Below, one piece after another: positions 1-12,577 of a DNA stretch of 64,000 bases. The stretch covers positions 179,203,411 through 179,267,410 of the forward strand of contig NC_071354.1 in NCBI RefSeq assembly GCF_943734655.1, written 5' to 3'. Position 1 is the stretch's first letter. Every line of letters begins with the position of its first letter. Both the position numbers and the translations under genes were made by a program. The stretch comes from Sabethes cyaneus (taxonomy: Eukaryota > Arthropoda > Insecta > Diptera > Culicidae). The notes under the pieces are model-generated. The model had not been told where the DNA came from, did no database searches, and saw only the letters and a list, made by a program, of their open reading frames with translations.

Positions 1-768
<768 letters not shown>

Positions 769-965
769 AAAAATATTGACAAAGAGAGAGAGAAAGCTAA
801 CACATATATACTCTCATTTCTCTTTGAGCTCGTTTATTGTGGAGTATAGGAGCCTCAAAAAAATTCCAAAATTTTATCTGTCACCCGTTATAAGATTTCT
901 TAGGAGTAATTCGGAAGGCCAGAGTTTTTTTTTCATAACGGTAGTTTCTTACAATTGGCGGAGAA

Positions 966-1032
966 AACAGTAGCCATGGTTATTAAGTTTCTCTTCCTAT
1001 AACAGTAGCCATGGAGAAAACAGTAGCCATGG
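966..1032 (+). repeat. Three spaced copies of a 14-bp direct repeat
   Basis: The sequence aacagtagccatgg occurs at 966-979, 1001-1014 and 1019-1032, just upstream of the RTE element. It is a short local duplication. No function can be assigned. Confidence 0.8.
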
Positions 1033-1094
1033 TATAGCGTTCCTCTTTGTCCACTGGAGGATCCGCGGTTTCAGCTAAGCAATAATGGGAGCCA

Positions 1095-3665
1095 ATTAAA
1101 ACCATTTATTAGGGTGAACAGACGGTTGGTGACCGACTGGGTAATGCGTACCATCGGCGCCTTGTGCACTGGGCATAAAATAGACCCCACAGTGGTCCAC
1201 AGCCTCTTACCCAGCAACTCCTACCCCTACCTCCTCCCCTACCTCCTCGTGATACCAGCCGGGATACGAGCAACGTCGGTGGAGATCGGGTAACCAACCT
1301 CGGTGAAAACCAAGGTCGTATGTTGACAGTGGAGGAGGACTACTTCGAGCTACGTTGGCCCTTCGGCGATACTGTGGGGTTGGTTGCGGGCTTTGCAAGG
1401 GTAAACCACTAAAAGAATCAAAGTAATGGACACCGTAAGTAATAATAATTTCTCTAATCGGAACAATCGGTAGAGACCCAGGCGACGAAAACGGTATAAC
1501 GATTGGAAATTAGGAACATGGAACTGTCGGTCTCTAAATTTCCTCGGAAGTACCCACGTGCTTTCTAAAGAAGTGAAGAGCCGCAAGTTCGACATCGTAG
1601 CGCTGCAGGAGGTATGCTGGAAAGGAACGATGGTACGTACGTATAGAGATGATCATACCATCTACCAGAGCTGCGGCAATACACACGATTCATAGTGATG
1701 GGCCGGATGCAGAAGCGGGTGATGGGGTGGTGGCCGATCAACCCCCGAATGTGCAGATTAAGAATCAAGGGCCGATTCTTTAATATTAACGAAACTAACG
1801 TGCACAGCCCTCATTTCGGAAGTACCGATGATGACAAAGACGAATTCTACGCGCAGTTGCAACGTGAATACGACCGCTGCCCAAGACCAGTTGTCAAAAT
1901 TATCATCGGGGACTGTAACGCTCAGGTTGGTCAGGAGGTGGAATTCAAACCGGTGATTAGACGGTTCAGCTCTCACCCGCGAACGAACGAAAACGGCCTA
2001 GGACTTATCGACTTCGCCGCCTCCAAGAACATGACCATACGTAGTACCTTCTTCCAGCATAACCTCTACCATCGGTACACCTGGAGGTCACCCAACCAGT
2101 CAGAATCACAATTAGACCACGTTCTGATAGATGGTCGGCACTTTTCAGACATTATCGACGTCAGAACCTATCCGGGCGCTAACATTGATTCGGATCACTA
2201 CCTAGTGATGGTAATGATACGTCAAAAACTATCTGTTGTGAACAACATACGATACCGGCGCCCGCCAATTTAGCGCGACTGAAGCAATCGGAGGTCGCCG
2301 AAAACTACGCGTTATCTCTCGAAACCGCGCTACCGGAAGAGGGAGAGCTGGATGAAGCCCCTCTTGAGGACTGTTAGAATGCGGTGAAAACAGCCATTAA
2401 CAGCGTAGCGGAGAACGTCCTAGGCCGTGTGGTACCGAAACGACGTAACGAATGGTTTGACTAGGAATGCCAGCAGATATTGACTGAGAAGAACGCAGCG
2501 CGGGTACAAATGCTGCGTAGAGCCACCCGTCAGAATGTGGAGCGATACAAACAGAAGCGGAGGCAGCAAACCCGACTCTTCAAGGAGAAGAAGCACCACC
2601 AATAGGAGAAGGAGTGCGAAGAACTCGAACAGCTGTACCGCTTTCACGACACACGGAAGTTCTATCAGAGACTCAACGGATCTTGCAAAGACTTCGTGCC
2701 GCGGCCCAAAATGTACAGAGATAAAGATGGAGGTATCTTGACTGACGACCGTGCGATGATCGGAAGATGGAAGCAGCACTACGATGAACACCTGAATGGC
2801 GTGCAGGCGGAAGACCATGATGGCGGAGGAAGTGACCACGTTGGTGCAGCAAGCAACGAAGATGTGCGACCCCCATCGATAAGGGAAGTTAAAGAAGCCA
2901 TCCAGCGGCTGAAGAACAACAAAGCAGCGGGAAAGGATGGCATTGGAGCGGAACTTATTAAAATGGGCCCGGACAAGTTGGCCGGCTGCCTGCATCAACG
3001 GATTGTCAAGATTTGGGATACGGAACGAGTACAGGAAGAGTGGAAAGACGGGGTTATCTGTCCTATCTACAAGAAAGGTGATAATCTGGATTGTGAGAAC
3101 TACCGAGCAATCACTATCCTGAATGCCGCCTACATAGTGCTGTCCCAAGTAATCTTTCATCGACTATCACCAGTAGCCAATAGATTTGTGGGAAGTTACC
3201 AGGCCGGCTTCATGGAGGATCGGTCTATAACGGACCAAATCTTCACCCTGCGGCAGATCCTCCAGAAACCTGTTCATCGATTTCAAAGCCGCATATGATA
3301 GCGTAAACCGACAAGAGCTATGGAAAAATTTGGACGGAAACGGCTTTCCAGGTAAGTTTCCATTCGAATCTCGCAGGGGACTTGGACAAGGAGATGGTCT
3401 TTCCTGTCTGCTATTCAACATTGCGCTTGAAGGTGTTATAAGACGAGCGGCGATCGAAATGCGGGGCACGATTTTCAATAAATCCAGTCAATTTTCTGCT
3501 TTGCTGACGACGGATGATGTCGGCAGAACATTTGAGACGGCGGAAGATCAGTACACCAGACTAAAACGCGAAGCAGAGAAGATTGGATTGAAGATAAATA
3601 CGTCTAAATCGAAGTATGGACCGAGCGACTAGCAGGAGCACAACAGGGTGATATTGCGTCGCAAA
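1095..3665 (+). pseudogene. RTE-clade non-LTR retrotransposon, family A, decayed
   Basis: A 5' untranslated part (about 1095-1485) precedes an APE-type endonuclease that begins near 1500 with DWKLGTWNCRSL and the catalytic-Glu block IVALQEVCW. It continues at 1695-2270 with IIIGDCNAQVG and ends at SDHYLV. A linker follows, then the reverse transcriptase: PIYKKGDNLDCENYRAI (near 3065), SYQAGFMEDRSITDQIFTLRQ, FIDFKAAYDSVNR (near 3270), GQGDGLSCLLFNIALEGVIRR (near 3380) and LKINTSKSK. The reading frame is broken by TAG stops near 1693, 2372, 2459 and 2603 and by frameshifts near 2270, 3268 and 3500. The FADD catalytic box is present near 3500 but sits out of frame. The C-terminal region is missing after about 3660. 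Family RTE proteins insert copies by target-primed reverse transcription; this copy cannot. I am sure of the class; the named family is not known. Confidence 0.93.
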
Positions 3666-5080
3666 GTTGAGGAGTTTGACAAAGGAGGGTTTGACATCTC
3701 TATACTACCGAATATAATTTCAAACCATTAGTCTATATCTGCTTGCATCCAACTCCAAGCAGCGTGGCATCATTATTGGAAAATAACATAAACAGGAGAG
3801 ATCCTATGTTGCTACCTTAAGGAACACCCGAATAGTTGGTAAACCAAGAAGGGAAACAAGAGTAATGCTGCACGTGTAGTATTCCGTTGCCTTAGCAAGA
3901 ACCATATGATTCCAAGATGCACAGAGATGCGAAATTTTGTGCAGTTATCGGTTTCAGTATTAGATATCGGGTAGTATGATGTATGTCTAAATTTCACCTC
4001 AGTAATCTCAGTAATTGAGCGTAAAGCATTGTTCGTTTGTATAACATAAAATTTAAAATTTCGATGTGAAATAATCCTTTTTACTTGTACAGCAAGCTAA
4101 TTGATTTGAATAACTAGCAATTTCTGCATGACCAAATAATTTTAGGGCTATACATACCGTTGCAGAGAAGGGAAATTATCGGTTCCGCAAACGATGAGCC
4201 ACTTAACACATCCGTTGCTAATCGCCCCACACCCTAAACGGAGTGCAGCACAGCAGTCGGTGGGAGCATACTTGTTCGGGTGGTTCGGATCAGCACCGGA
4301 AAAAAGTACCCTCCTCGTCGTGAAAGAACAATCTGCCACAAGTGAAGTGGTTACTAGTACTCTATATTCCCAAAGCATGTTTTTAGTTTGTCTGCTCGCT
4401 CCAACACGGCGGAGTCCAACACGTTCAGCTCCCCCACACAACTATTTTTCCAATTTTCTCGTTCGTTTTATCCCTCCAGTAGTAGTCCAAGCAACGTGAT
4501 CCAAGCCAATCGGTTATCGGGGTAAACTCGAACTTTTAATTAAAATTAAATTCAATCGAGATAGTACGAAATGGGGCGGAAAGTGTTAATGGTGGAGATG
4601 CACTTTGCGGTTTTTGTGTTTCTTTTTACGGGCTGCGGAGTGTACCTGAGTAAATGAGCGATAAGGATACTGCTCACTAGGCGCTGAAGTTGGTTTTGTG
4701 GGCTCCATAAAGTATACAACTTTTTTTGTTACTGGATTCGAACCCCTTCTGGATCGTGAGTCATTGCATTCTTTAGCAGCGAAATAATGTACCTTTACCT
4801 TCTCATGTAGTCGTCTTGGAATGATTTCGTACAGAATCATAAAACACAAGTCAGGCGGCCACTTTTATGAGCGTGGAATATGCCCTCAAAAGGAGCAGTC
4901 GATCCGTCGGTTCTAAGTGTAGTTCCGCCATGGGGACAATGATGACGTGATTCTTTGAACAAACTCCTTCTTTCTCTTTCTTTCCCGGTCAGGCAGTATA
5001 TTAAACGCCATATTTTACAACCAAATTCAGCTGAGAAGTTGCAGTCGAAACCGGTTCTGCACGGTACTGGTACTGGTTCG
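3666..5080. other. No recognised gene or repeat
   Basis: This is AT-rich sequence with short random open frames on both strands. No conserved domain, terminal inverted repeat or tandem array was seen. The phrase ggattcgaacc near 4733 resembles a tRNA T-arm in reverse, but no acceptor or D arm could be matched. Confidence 0.5.
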
Positions 5081-5081
5081 A

Positions 5082-5188
5082 CGGGATAAAAAGCAACAGA
5101 CTGGCTTGTGACTCATTGAACTGGATTCGAGAAAAGTTCATGTAGGTTATGTGTTCCGCAATCAGTGAGGATTTAATTTACATTTACG
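5082..5188 (+). promoter_or_regulatory. Candidate TATA/Inr promoter and untranslated first exon
   Basis: An ATAAAAAG box at 5086-5093 lies about 28 bases before an Inr-like TCATT whose A is at 5115. About 75 bases later there is a strong 5' splice site, ACG|GTAAGT, with the GT at 5189-5190. The only ATG between them (near 5141) is followed at once by TAG, so the exon would be untranslated. The spacing fits insect core promoters. All of this is inference from motifs; no downstream gene is visible. Confidence 0.33.
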
Positions 5189-5859
5189 GTAAGTAGGTTA
5201 GCTTCGAAGTGTTTTGCCGTTCGTTCTTCCAGCGGAAAGTAAATTTGCGCTCGAATTTCTGCACTTGATTTAACTTTGTAACGAATCACCTTTAGAGATT
5301 TCACACCTTTTGCCCGAAGTGTTTATCTAGCGTGCGAGTCACAATCGTACGATAATCAGGCGCATCCTAGCAGTCCCAGCGAAATAGCGAAGGGGCCCTA
5401 AGTAAGAAAGCAAACGACACTCCTGGAAGCCTTGATTTCGACTTGATTATGCACAATCACTGCAATACTGGGCGGCGAAGAGCAGTTCGTGATCGGAAAA
5501 GTTTCCCGACCCGCGCCGATTGGTTGGTGGACACTGTTGAAAGATAAACCAGTGCAAAGTTGTTAACTTTCAAGAAATGCCCGTTTTCGACAGTTTATAA
5601 AATCTGAAAAAAAGTGCTACTAACTTCTTTGGAATAGATAAGTTTTTTATTTTTGCTTTGACATTTTCCACTGTATCGTCTTCATGGCAATTGAAAGCTT
5701 AATGTCGAAAGTGCACTCTCGTAGCGTCTTGCACCCAAAACGAAAGAATTTACACATTTTTTTAAAAATTGCGTTCGAGCCTTACTCCTCTTTTAGCAGC
5801 ATTTGGCTGTACAAAATTAGTCATCCACTGAATTAAAAGTGAACGACAGGGAGCGTGTC

Positions 5860-6118
5860 CTGTTCTGGGTGTACAGTCGCTTCGCTCTTTTGACGACGGA
5901 GGCTGTGACATCGGACCGGTGCAGTGCGGTGATTCTAGTCGCGCTTCCTTCGAGCAAAAGTCGAAAGACTAACTAAATTATAGTTTGCGCTGCATTGATT
6001 TACGGTGTGGTCTTGGCTTACCGAAGCTGCCTCCTTTCAGCGCCAGCATCTCGGCAGCTTAGTTCCTTCCCGAGTGAACTTTAGCGAGTTCTTCCAATAT
6101 AATGGCAATTGGTCGCAG
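5860..6118 (+). CDS. Candidate first exon of a host gene with a 17-nt coding start
   Basis: From about 5850 to 6101 there is no ATG. The first one, at 6102, has A at -3 and G at +4. It opens the short frame M-A-I-G-R and then meets a near-consensus 5' splice site CAG|GTGAGTAAG, with the GT at 6119-6120. An ATG-free leader, a good start context and a strong donor together look like a 5' UTR exon with a short coding start. The promoter is not defined. I could not find exon 2 in the window, and an accidental donor is possible. The coding part would be only 6102-6118. Confidence 0.3.
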
Positions 6119-6120
6119 GT

Positions 6121-8385
6121 GAGTAAGCAGCAAACTGCTACCGGCAAGGAGGATAGCATTTCGATTCTGGTGGCTGAATTGAAGGAATTAGACTTGTTTC
6201 GCCGCTGGAAGGGGAGAATGAATTTCAACGGATCGATAGACAATGAGTAGCTTTAACATTGTAATGTAACCAATCCAGGACTTCGAGTCAATTCAAATTT
6301 TTATACTAGACATTCCATTATTCCATAAAAGCAATTGATTTGTTATTTCAAATTAATGGTCAAAATGTTTATTTTGCCAGCTTTTCATCTCATTAAAAAT
6401 TCAATTTCCTATCAAAGCAAGTAACATCACCAGCCTGACTTATCCATCAATACTGCTAACAAGTTGTAACAATTTAAATTCAAATTCGACCTATTCTGAG
6501 TACGTTTCCATCAAACAATGCCTGCAGAGATGAGATAACCCCCCTCCTCCTCCTCCTGTACTCACAATCCCACTTCACCAACCGTACAGCATTCCAGATT
6601 CCAGTCAAATCGCAACAGTTAGGATTCCAAATTTCTGTTCTGCTTAGCAGCAAAACATACTTAGCCCGCGGGCAATTGAATCCACCGAATCCGAGGAATT
6701 CAATTACCGTAGGGCAGACGGGACCAAAACCGAGGTGAACCAGCAAGCGAGCGAGCGAGCGAGCAAGCAAGCAAGCAAATCCTCCATGAACATGAAAGTC
6801 AGGACGCGAAATAAGCAAGGAAAGTAAAGCAATAAAAATGCGGTGATAAAAACAGTCAAATCCGTAAGAGCCTCCTTCACTGAGGCTGCGGCATCGGCAC
6901 CGAGCACGCGGACCGCGCGGTATAAAGCCTAGAGCCACGAGGTCCCAATCGTTTATATGTATCGATGATGAATAGCGGAGCAGTGAAACCGGTGCTTTTG
7001 GAATCAGCTACTTTCCAGTCCCGTTGCAGGAGCCTTCTGCTGGTCTATAAATAAGTTTTACATTGTTTTTATTAGCATTCTGAACGTTTCCTTTCGCTCG
7101 CTCTCTCTTTCTCTGTTTTTCTAGGCGCTAGCTGTCAGCCTCCCGCAGGGTCGGGCTCTCAATCTGTCCTCCATAACGGTTGGTTAGCTCAGCTGACTCA
7201 ATCATCGTTACTTTTCAGCGTGATTCAATCCAACTAAAGGCGAGCGTAGAGTTTTGTCACTGAAAGCAGCTGGGGCTTAAAAATAGAAAATAGAATACAG
7301 AACATCCTCACCTATAAATTCATTTTCCAATCAGGCAATCTATATGCATTAGAAACTACGCACAATTTTCCTAAATTGTGCATCATCCGATTCTAAGTGG
7401 TTTTAAACCGATTTTTGTAACCTAGCTCCTCACTTTCTGATGGTTTGTTTCATCCGCGGCAGTAAAAGTCTTTCGGCTTTGCCACGAACCATTAATTCTG
7501 CTGTAAGACGCACTCGGCCGAACCCCGTATGTGGTGAAGCTTTGTCATCCAGATATATTATCTTGCGTTGCATGTTTGGCTATTCTGGTTGATAGTCAAT
7601 CATCAGTTTTGACATCGGGCCAAAATCTAAAGATGCGAACATTTCAAAAAAGTGGTTGGGCTTTGAGCGCTAATAAGGCTCAATTCAGTTAATAACTGCA
7701 CAAAATCAGAATTATCTAAGGTTTGACTTGCCATAAGAGAAGTATTTCTTACTTGACTTTAGCGGTGACGGTCCTGCTCCGAACGAATTATGGTCCTCCA
7801 GTGCATGGCTTGAAAAGGGATCGCAAGTTGAATGTGACTTCCGTGAATGCGTACGCTATCCGCATTTAACCTGCGCTTTTTGAACGATCATTTGACTGTT
7901 TTTTGAATCCAGTCAATCTGCCGCTTGCGCTGCTGCCGTCTTACAATTCATGCGGTCTCTCAGCAAAAGCAAACAGTCGTACTCCCGCTTTGCGCGTTCA
8001 TATGAAGAATCTAAACTGCAAACTGACTGGAAGCATAAGATGACGTATTTTTTCGTTTCTCTTTTTGTCTGCAAATCGGCTGCTCACAGTAATAGTTTGT
8101 CACCCGGACGTCGGTTCGACGCAAGCAAAATGTTCGTTTGTATTGGATGGAGTCCGACCGACTTCTATGCACATGTAGTGGTTATTTTTTTGTAGTATTG
8201 AATCATACGATTCTTCGGTTGCTTTTCGTTAGCGTGGTGACTGCCAGTCATTTGACTGTTTTACAGTCATTCGCTGCTCCAAACGGTAAAGGCAACTTTA
8301 TCGAAACGAAAATATTAAAAAGGTTTAGAACGCATTCGTTCTACTGCGTTCAATTGGCGTTTGATTGAACAAACTGCCAGTTGCG
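6121..8385. other. No recognised gene; small (GAGC/AAGC)n run
   Basis: This is mixed-composition sequence. A short microsatellite of GAGC/AAGC units lies at about 6738-6776. A CT-rich tract at 7096-7122 ends in ag and could serve as a splice acceptor, but no coding exon follows it. Short open frames here show no family resemblance. If the 6102 start is real, this would be intron. Confidence 0.45.
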
Positions 8386-8387
8386 TT

Positions 8388-9614
8388 ATGCATAGCGTTC
8401 GTATTCCACCACTAAACGGACGGTGTGAATTTGAATGCACGTTGGTGTGACTGCGGTAGAAAAAAAGGGTCGGTCGAAGCCCTGCTCCAGTACTGTTGGT
8501 CCTGGGTTGCCATACTCCAATAGCCTCGAACACCCGCTGAACGTGCATCGTCCTCGACAGCACCCTTCCATCGGGTGCGAGGTCTGTCCAGAAGTCTACG
8601 GCCTCTTCCTGGTTCTCTGCCAAAAATAATTTTGACTACTCTTTCATTGGGCATTCTGACTAGTCCCCCAACCCACCACAGCTTGCCACATTGTGCTGCT
8701 TTCACTATATCAGTATATCTGTCGAGCTGTAAAACTCGGGGTTATGCGTATGCCCAAGCACTCGTCGAGTAGCTTCCTTTAGCGTTCATGATTCATGTCT
8801 CTAAAGGGAAATCGGGAGGATTAGTGTTCTGTAGAGCGCCAGTTTTGTGCAATTTAGCGAACTACGGGACTTCAGTTGGCTTCGTATACCATAGAAAATC
8901 TAATTCGAAGTGGTAATTCATCGCTTTTATTCTGAACACTGCTACTACTTCTTATCGTTTTCCATCCAGCTCCGCTTCGGCACCAACACCATTTGGACTC
9001 CCACATTACATGCCAGCAACCATGTACTTCGTTTTGGCGGTGTTAATGGTAATCCTAATTTTGGATGCTTTCCATCAAAAAGGCCTAAATGCCTCTTCTA
9101 CTGCTCTGTGGTTGATTCCGATGACACCGACTTTATTCGTAAAAACCAAAAAGCATGCAGCATTTTCTGATGACAGTCCCGTTCCTTTTTTCATGTTTGC
9201 TCTTCGCATTGAACCTTCCATGGCAATGTTAAATAGCAGGTTAGACAGGGCATCCCCTTGCTTTAGTCCATCAAACATCACGAAAGCAGTTATTCGCTAT
9301 TCTTCCGCATGATTTAGACCCATCCAGCGTCACACGAATCAGCGTAATTAGTTTTGTTGGAAAATCATGTTCTAGCATTATTTGCCACTGTTCGCTTCGT
9401 TTAACTGAATCGTACACCGCCTTAAAGTCCACAGACAGATGATGAGTCTGTAAGTTGTACTGCCGAAACTTGTCTAGTACCTGACCTCTCTAGTGTTTAC
9501 CTCTCCATTCAACAACATCTGGAAGTGGTCTTTCCACCTGGCTGCTACCGCCGACCGCCGTTTTGTCAGTAAGCAAGTTACCATCACTATCATTGCACAT
9601 CACCGGCATGCACA
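8388..9614 (-). pseudogene. RTE-clade retrotransposon, family B, RT and C-terminal part
   Basis: On the minus strand, from high to low coordinates, the linker block NLLTDKTAVAARWKDHFQ-like lies near 9520-9600. After an internal deletion comes VDFKAVYDSVKRSE near 9400, then GLKQGDALSNLLFNIAMEG at about 9210-9275 and IGINHRAVEEAF. The post-RT region near 8990 reads TKYMVAGM, and the C-terminal tail lies near 8410-8700 (VRMPNERVVKIIFGREPGRG). Order and motifs are those of RTE polymerases. The FADD region is mutated (VFTNKVGVIG), and stops and frameshifts are frequent. The fragment stops abruptly at about 9614, where the inserted element begins. The matching endonuclease part lies beyond that insert, at 12.58 kb. 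Confidence 0.88.
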
Positions 9615-9759
9615 GTGGTCCAAAAGGGTGGAAAGTGGAAGTTTTTTCCGACTTTTTTCATTTTAGAACTATAGTGACTTTGGGACTTTCGTTCGAAGGA
9701 ATACCCCCCTAAACTGAAACTGTCAAAAGTTACTTATGGCTTACTATGATAAAAATAAT

Positions 9760-10160
9760 AAAAAAATAACTTTTTTGTGTTGGCAAACACAGACGTAGTT
9801 TCTACGGCAAAGTTGTAGAAAATGTAGAGGCAAACAAATTTGCTGATAAAATGAGATTTTTATTTCTTTCGGGTATAAAGATGCAAAGAATCTTCTTTGG
9901 AAGTCCTTTAAAAACTAGGTTTTCATGCAAAGCTTTTGTTGGTAGCATTTTACAAGAGCATATTGTTCTAGGCAATTACTGAAATACTCAAAGCACACGT
10001 TTCTGCAGAATGCCGCAAACCTCTAGGACGTTTCTATACAAAGTTATCGCTTATTTAAGCTTAATCTTTCCTTAACTTCACGAACCTATTGGAGAAAATG
10101 GGGCTAGTGGATATATCATATTAGTGCTTTACTTTGAAGCTTCAGTTAGATAGGGCAACC
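9760..10160 (+). repeat. Left arm of long inverted repeat
   Basis: Shared phrases with the right arm, read in reverse complement, include aagttgtagaaaatrtaraggt, gcagaakgccgcaaa, acaaagttatcg and cctattgg followed by atggggc. Identity looks moderate, with many small differences. Confidence 0.65.
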
Positions 10161-10545
10161 AACGTATTTTGGACCCCATCAGCAGCTGTATGTAATTTGA
10201 ACACTTCAGGCATTCAAAACAGGTTGGTTACCGTACTACAAACTTGCATATGTTTTACAAGTTGAGCCCGAATCTTACGATCCGGGAAATATAAATGCCT
10301 GTTCAGAATTCCGAAAACTGCGGATACATTCCATTGGCTAGTGTTTGCGAAGATGTTTAATCTTTATTTTAGTTCTTATATTGCATAATATAGCTCAAAG
10401 ATATTGTACAAAAGAGTCATAGCCGGAAACTGAAACAAATTGTTTTATGTTCGTATTGGAATTTAATTTGAATAAAAACATCTGGCTGTTTGCATCAGTT
10501 ATGTAGTCTGATAAGAGTAAAATGTTGCTTATAAAATTCTTGATG

Positions 10546-11830
10546 TAGAACAGTCAAGTCGAGCAGTCAAATCGAGCAGTCTAGTCGAGCAGTTGAGCCG
10601 AGCAGTCGAGTCGAGCAGTTGAATCGAGTGGTCGAGTCCAGCAGTCAAGTCAAGTACTTAAATCGAGTAGTCCAGTTGAGCAGTGTAATCGAGCAGTTAA
10701 GACGAGTAGTCCAGTCGAGCAGTTGAATCGAGTAGTCTAGCCGGATTTAGTCAAGCAGTCATGTCAAGCGGTTAAGTCGAACAGTTGTGTCGAATAGTTT
10801 ATTTGTGCAGTCGAGTCGTGCAGTTGATTCGAGCAGTTGAGTCGAGCAGTTGAGTCGAGTAGTCCAGTTGAGAAGCTGAGTCGAATAGTCCAGTCGAGCA
10901 GTTAAGTCGAGTAGTCCAGTCGAGCAGTTAAGTCGAGCTGTCGAATCAAACAGTAGTCAAGCAGTTGAGTTGAGCAGTCTAGTCGAGCAGTTAAATCAAG
11001 CTGTTCAGTCAAGCAGTGCTGCCGAGCAGTCCAGTCGAGCAGTTTAATCGAGCAGTTAAGTCGAGTAGTTTAGTCGAGCAGTTGAATCGAGTAGTCTAGT
11101 CACGCAGTTGAATCGAATAGTCTAGTCGAGCAGTTGAGTCGAACAGTTGAGTCGAGCAGTTTAGTCGAGTAGTCCAGTCGAGCAGTTGATTCGAGCAGTT
11201 AAGTCGAGCTGTCGAATCAAACAGTTAACTCAAGCAGTTGAGACGATCAGTCGGGTTGAGTGATTAAGTCAAGCAGTTTAGTCGAGCTGTTGAATCAAGC
11301 TATCAGTTGAGTCGAGCAATCAAATCGAGTAGTCTAGTCGAAAAATTGAATCGAGCAATCGGGTTGAGCAGTTGAGTCGAGCAGCCGATTCGAATAGTCC
11401 AGTCGAGTAGTTGAGTCAAGCAGTTTAGTCGAGCAGTCGAGTCGGGCAGTTGAGTCGAGTAGTTCAGTCGAGCAGTGGAATCAAGCGGTTGAATCGAGCA
11501 GTCCAGTCGAGCAGTCGAATCAAACAGTCCAGTCGAGCAGTTCAATCGTGCAGTTAAGTCGAGCAGTCGGGTCGAGTAGTAAGTCAAGCAAATGTGTCAA
11601 GCAGTCAAATCGAGTAGTTAAGTCGAGTAGTCCATTCGAGGAGTTAAATCGAGCTGTTCAGTCAAGCAGTCAAGTCGATCTGTCCAATCAAGCAGTTGAG
11701 TCGAGCAGTCGAATCGAACAGTTCAGTTAAGCAGTGCAGTCGAGCAATGAAATCGAGCAGTCTAATCGACCAGTCCAGTCGAGCAGTCTAGTCAACCAAC
11801 CAGTTGGGCAATCCAGCAGTCGACTAGTGA
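10546..11830. repeat. 13-bp minisatellite, roughly 95-100 units
   Basis: The consensus is agtcgagcagttn, repeated with point changes (cga/caa, agc/agt/gct) and occasional length slips. A 13-bp period keeps some frames open for long stretches and produces spurious Leu/Thr/Arg/Ser-rich proteins. The array belongs to a larger repeated unit, because its 3' flank recurs at 25.5 kb. Confidence 0.95.
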
Positions 11831-11971
11831 AGTGACTAAGACTACAACCCATTGCTACGAAAGCATGACGTCCTGTCTGGGACCTGTTTTTAGTTACCGA
11901 TAAAACTCTTATGACATCCATTCAGAGACCTGGTTTTCGGTACAGACATAAGCCTCTTATATAAATAGATG
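11831..11971 (+). repeat. Conserved 3' flank of the 13-bp-array element
   Basis: About 140 bp containing acccattgctacgaaagc, atgacgtcctgtctgggacc and the terminal phrase cctcttatataaatagat. Nearly the same sequence follows the second array at 25.49-25.62 kb in the same orientation, so array plus flank move or duplicate as one unit. Confidence 0.85.
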
Positions 11972-11979
11972 TGTTTTGC

Positions 11980-12175
11980 GTACGTCATTGACTTAACACA
12001 CACACACTGTTAAACCATTTTATAAAACACAATAAACAAGTGAATTTATAGCTTCTTTAAACTTTTAGAATACTGTTAGCTTTGAAAACGAAATCGTTTA
12101 CTAGAAGCTTGATAAAGATTGTAGCAATTAAAAAAAACTATTAAAACATATTTTCTCCGTACTCTAATAACCGGT
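11980..12175. other. AT-rich spacer, nothing recognised
   Basis: Short AT-rich segment between the array element and the right arm. It includes acacacacac at about 11998-12007. Confidence 0.5.
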
Positions 12176-12179
12176 GGAT

Positions 12180-12520
12180 GGGGACAAGTTTATAGTATTT
12201 ACTTAATCCAAGCTTTAAGGTGTAGAACTGATTTCATGTCTCCATTTGCCCCATTCTATCCTATTGGCTCGTGAAGCTAAGGAAAAATGAAGTTTATATA
12301 AACGATAACTTTGTGAGAAAATGTCATAGAGATTTGCGGCCTTCTGCAAAAACGTGCGTATTAAGTGCTTCGTTAATTACCTAGAATAATGTGTTCTTGT
12401 AAAATGCTGCCATCAAAAGTTAATTATGTGAAACTAATTTGTAAAGAACTTTCTAAGAAAATACTCTAATCTCTGTAACCGATAAAGACCTTTATATTTT
12501 CTACAACTTAGTCAAAGAAA
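12180..12520 (-). repeat. Right arm of long inverted repeat
   Basis: This is the reverse complement partner of about 9760-10160. The arm ends close to the endonuclease fragment of RTE family B, which begins at 12578. Confidence 0.65.
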
Positions 12521-12577
12521 TTGTGTCTCCATCTACCAATACAAAAAATTGGACGTGTATTAAGCATACGGTGAACG

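Larger units (their letters stand above)
9615..12577. mobile_element. Composite insert with long inverted arms around a 13-bp minisatellite
   Basis: The block starts with cacagtggtccaaaaggg. It contains two segments of about 350-400 bp that are reverse complements of each other (about 9760-10160 and 12180-12520, visibly diverged), and between them a 13-bp tandem array with its own 3' flank. Both sides are RTE family B sequence in the same orientation, so the block looks inserted into that LINE. I cannot tell whether it is one foldback-like transposon or two opposed copies of one repeat with the array element between. No transposase frame was found. Confidence 0.6.

Noticed and set aside
1690..2605. 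Possible stop-codon recoding, because the nonsense codons in RTE family A are all TAG
   Set aside because: The element also has several frameshifts and a missing 3' part. Four TAGs in a decayed copy can arise by chance from GAG, TGG or CAG.
4690..4760. tRNA T-arm-like ggattcgaacc on the minus strand
   Set aside because: No D arm, anticodon arm or acceptor could be matched nearby.
7172..7240. tRNA-like ggttagctcagctga followed by gtgattcaatcc
   Set aside because: The acceptor and anticodon arms do not pair and the total length is wrong. It is probably chance similarity.
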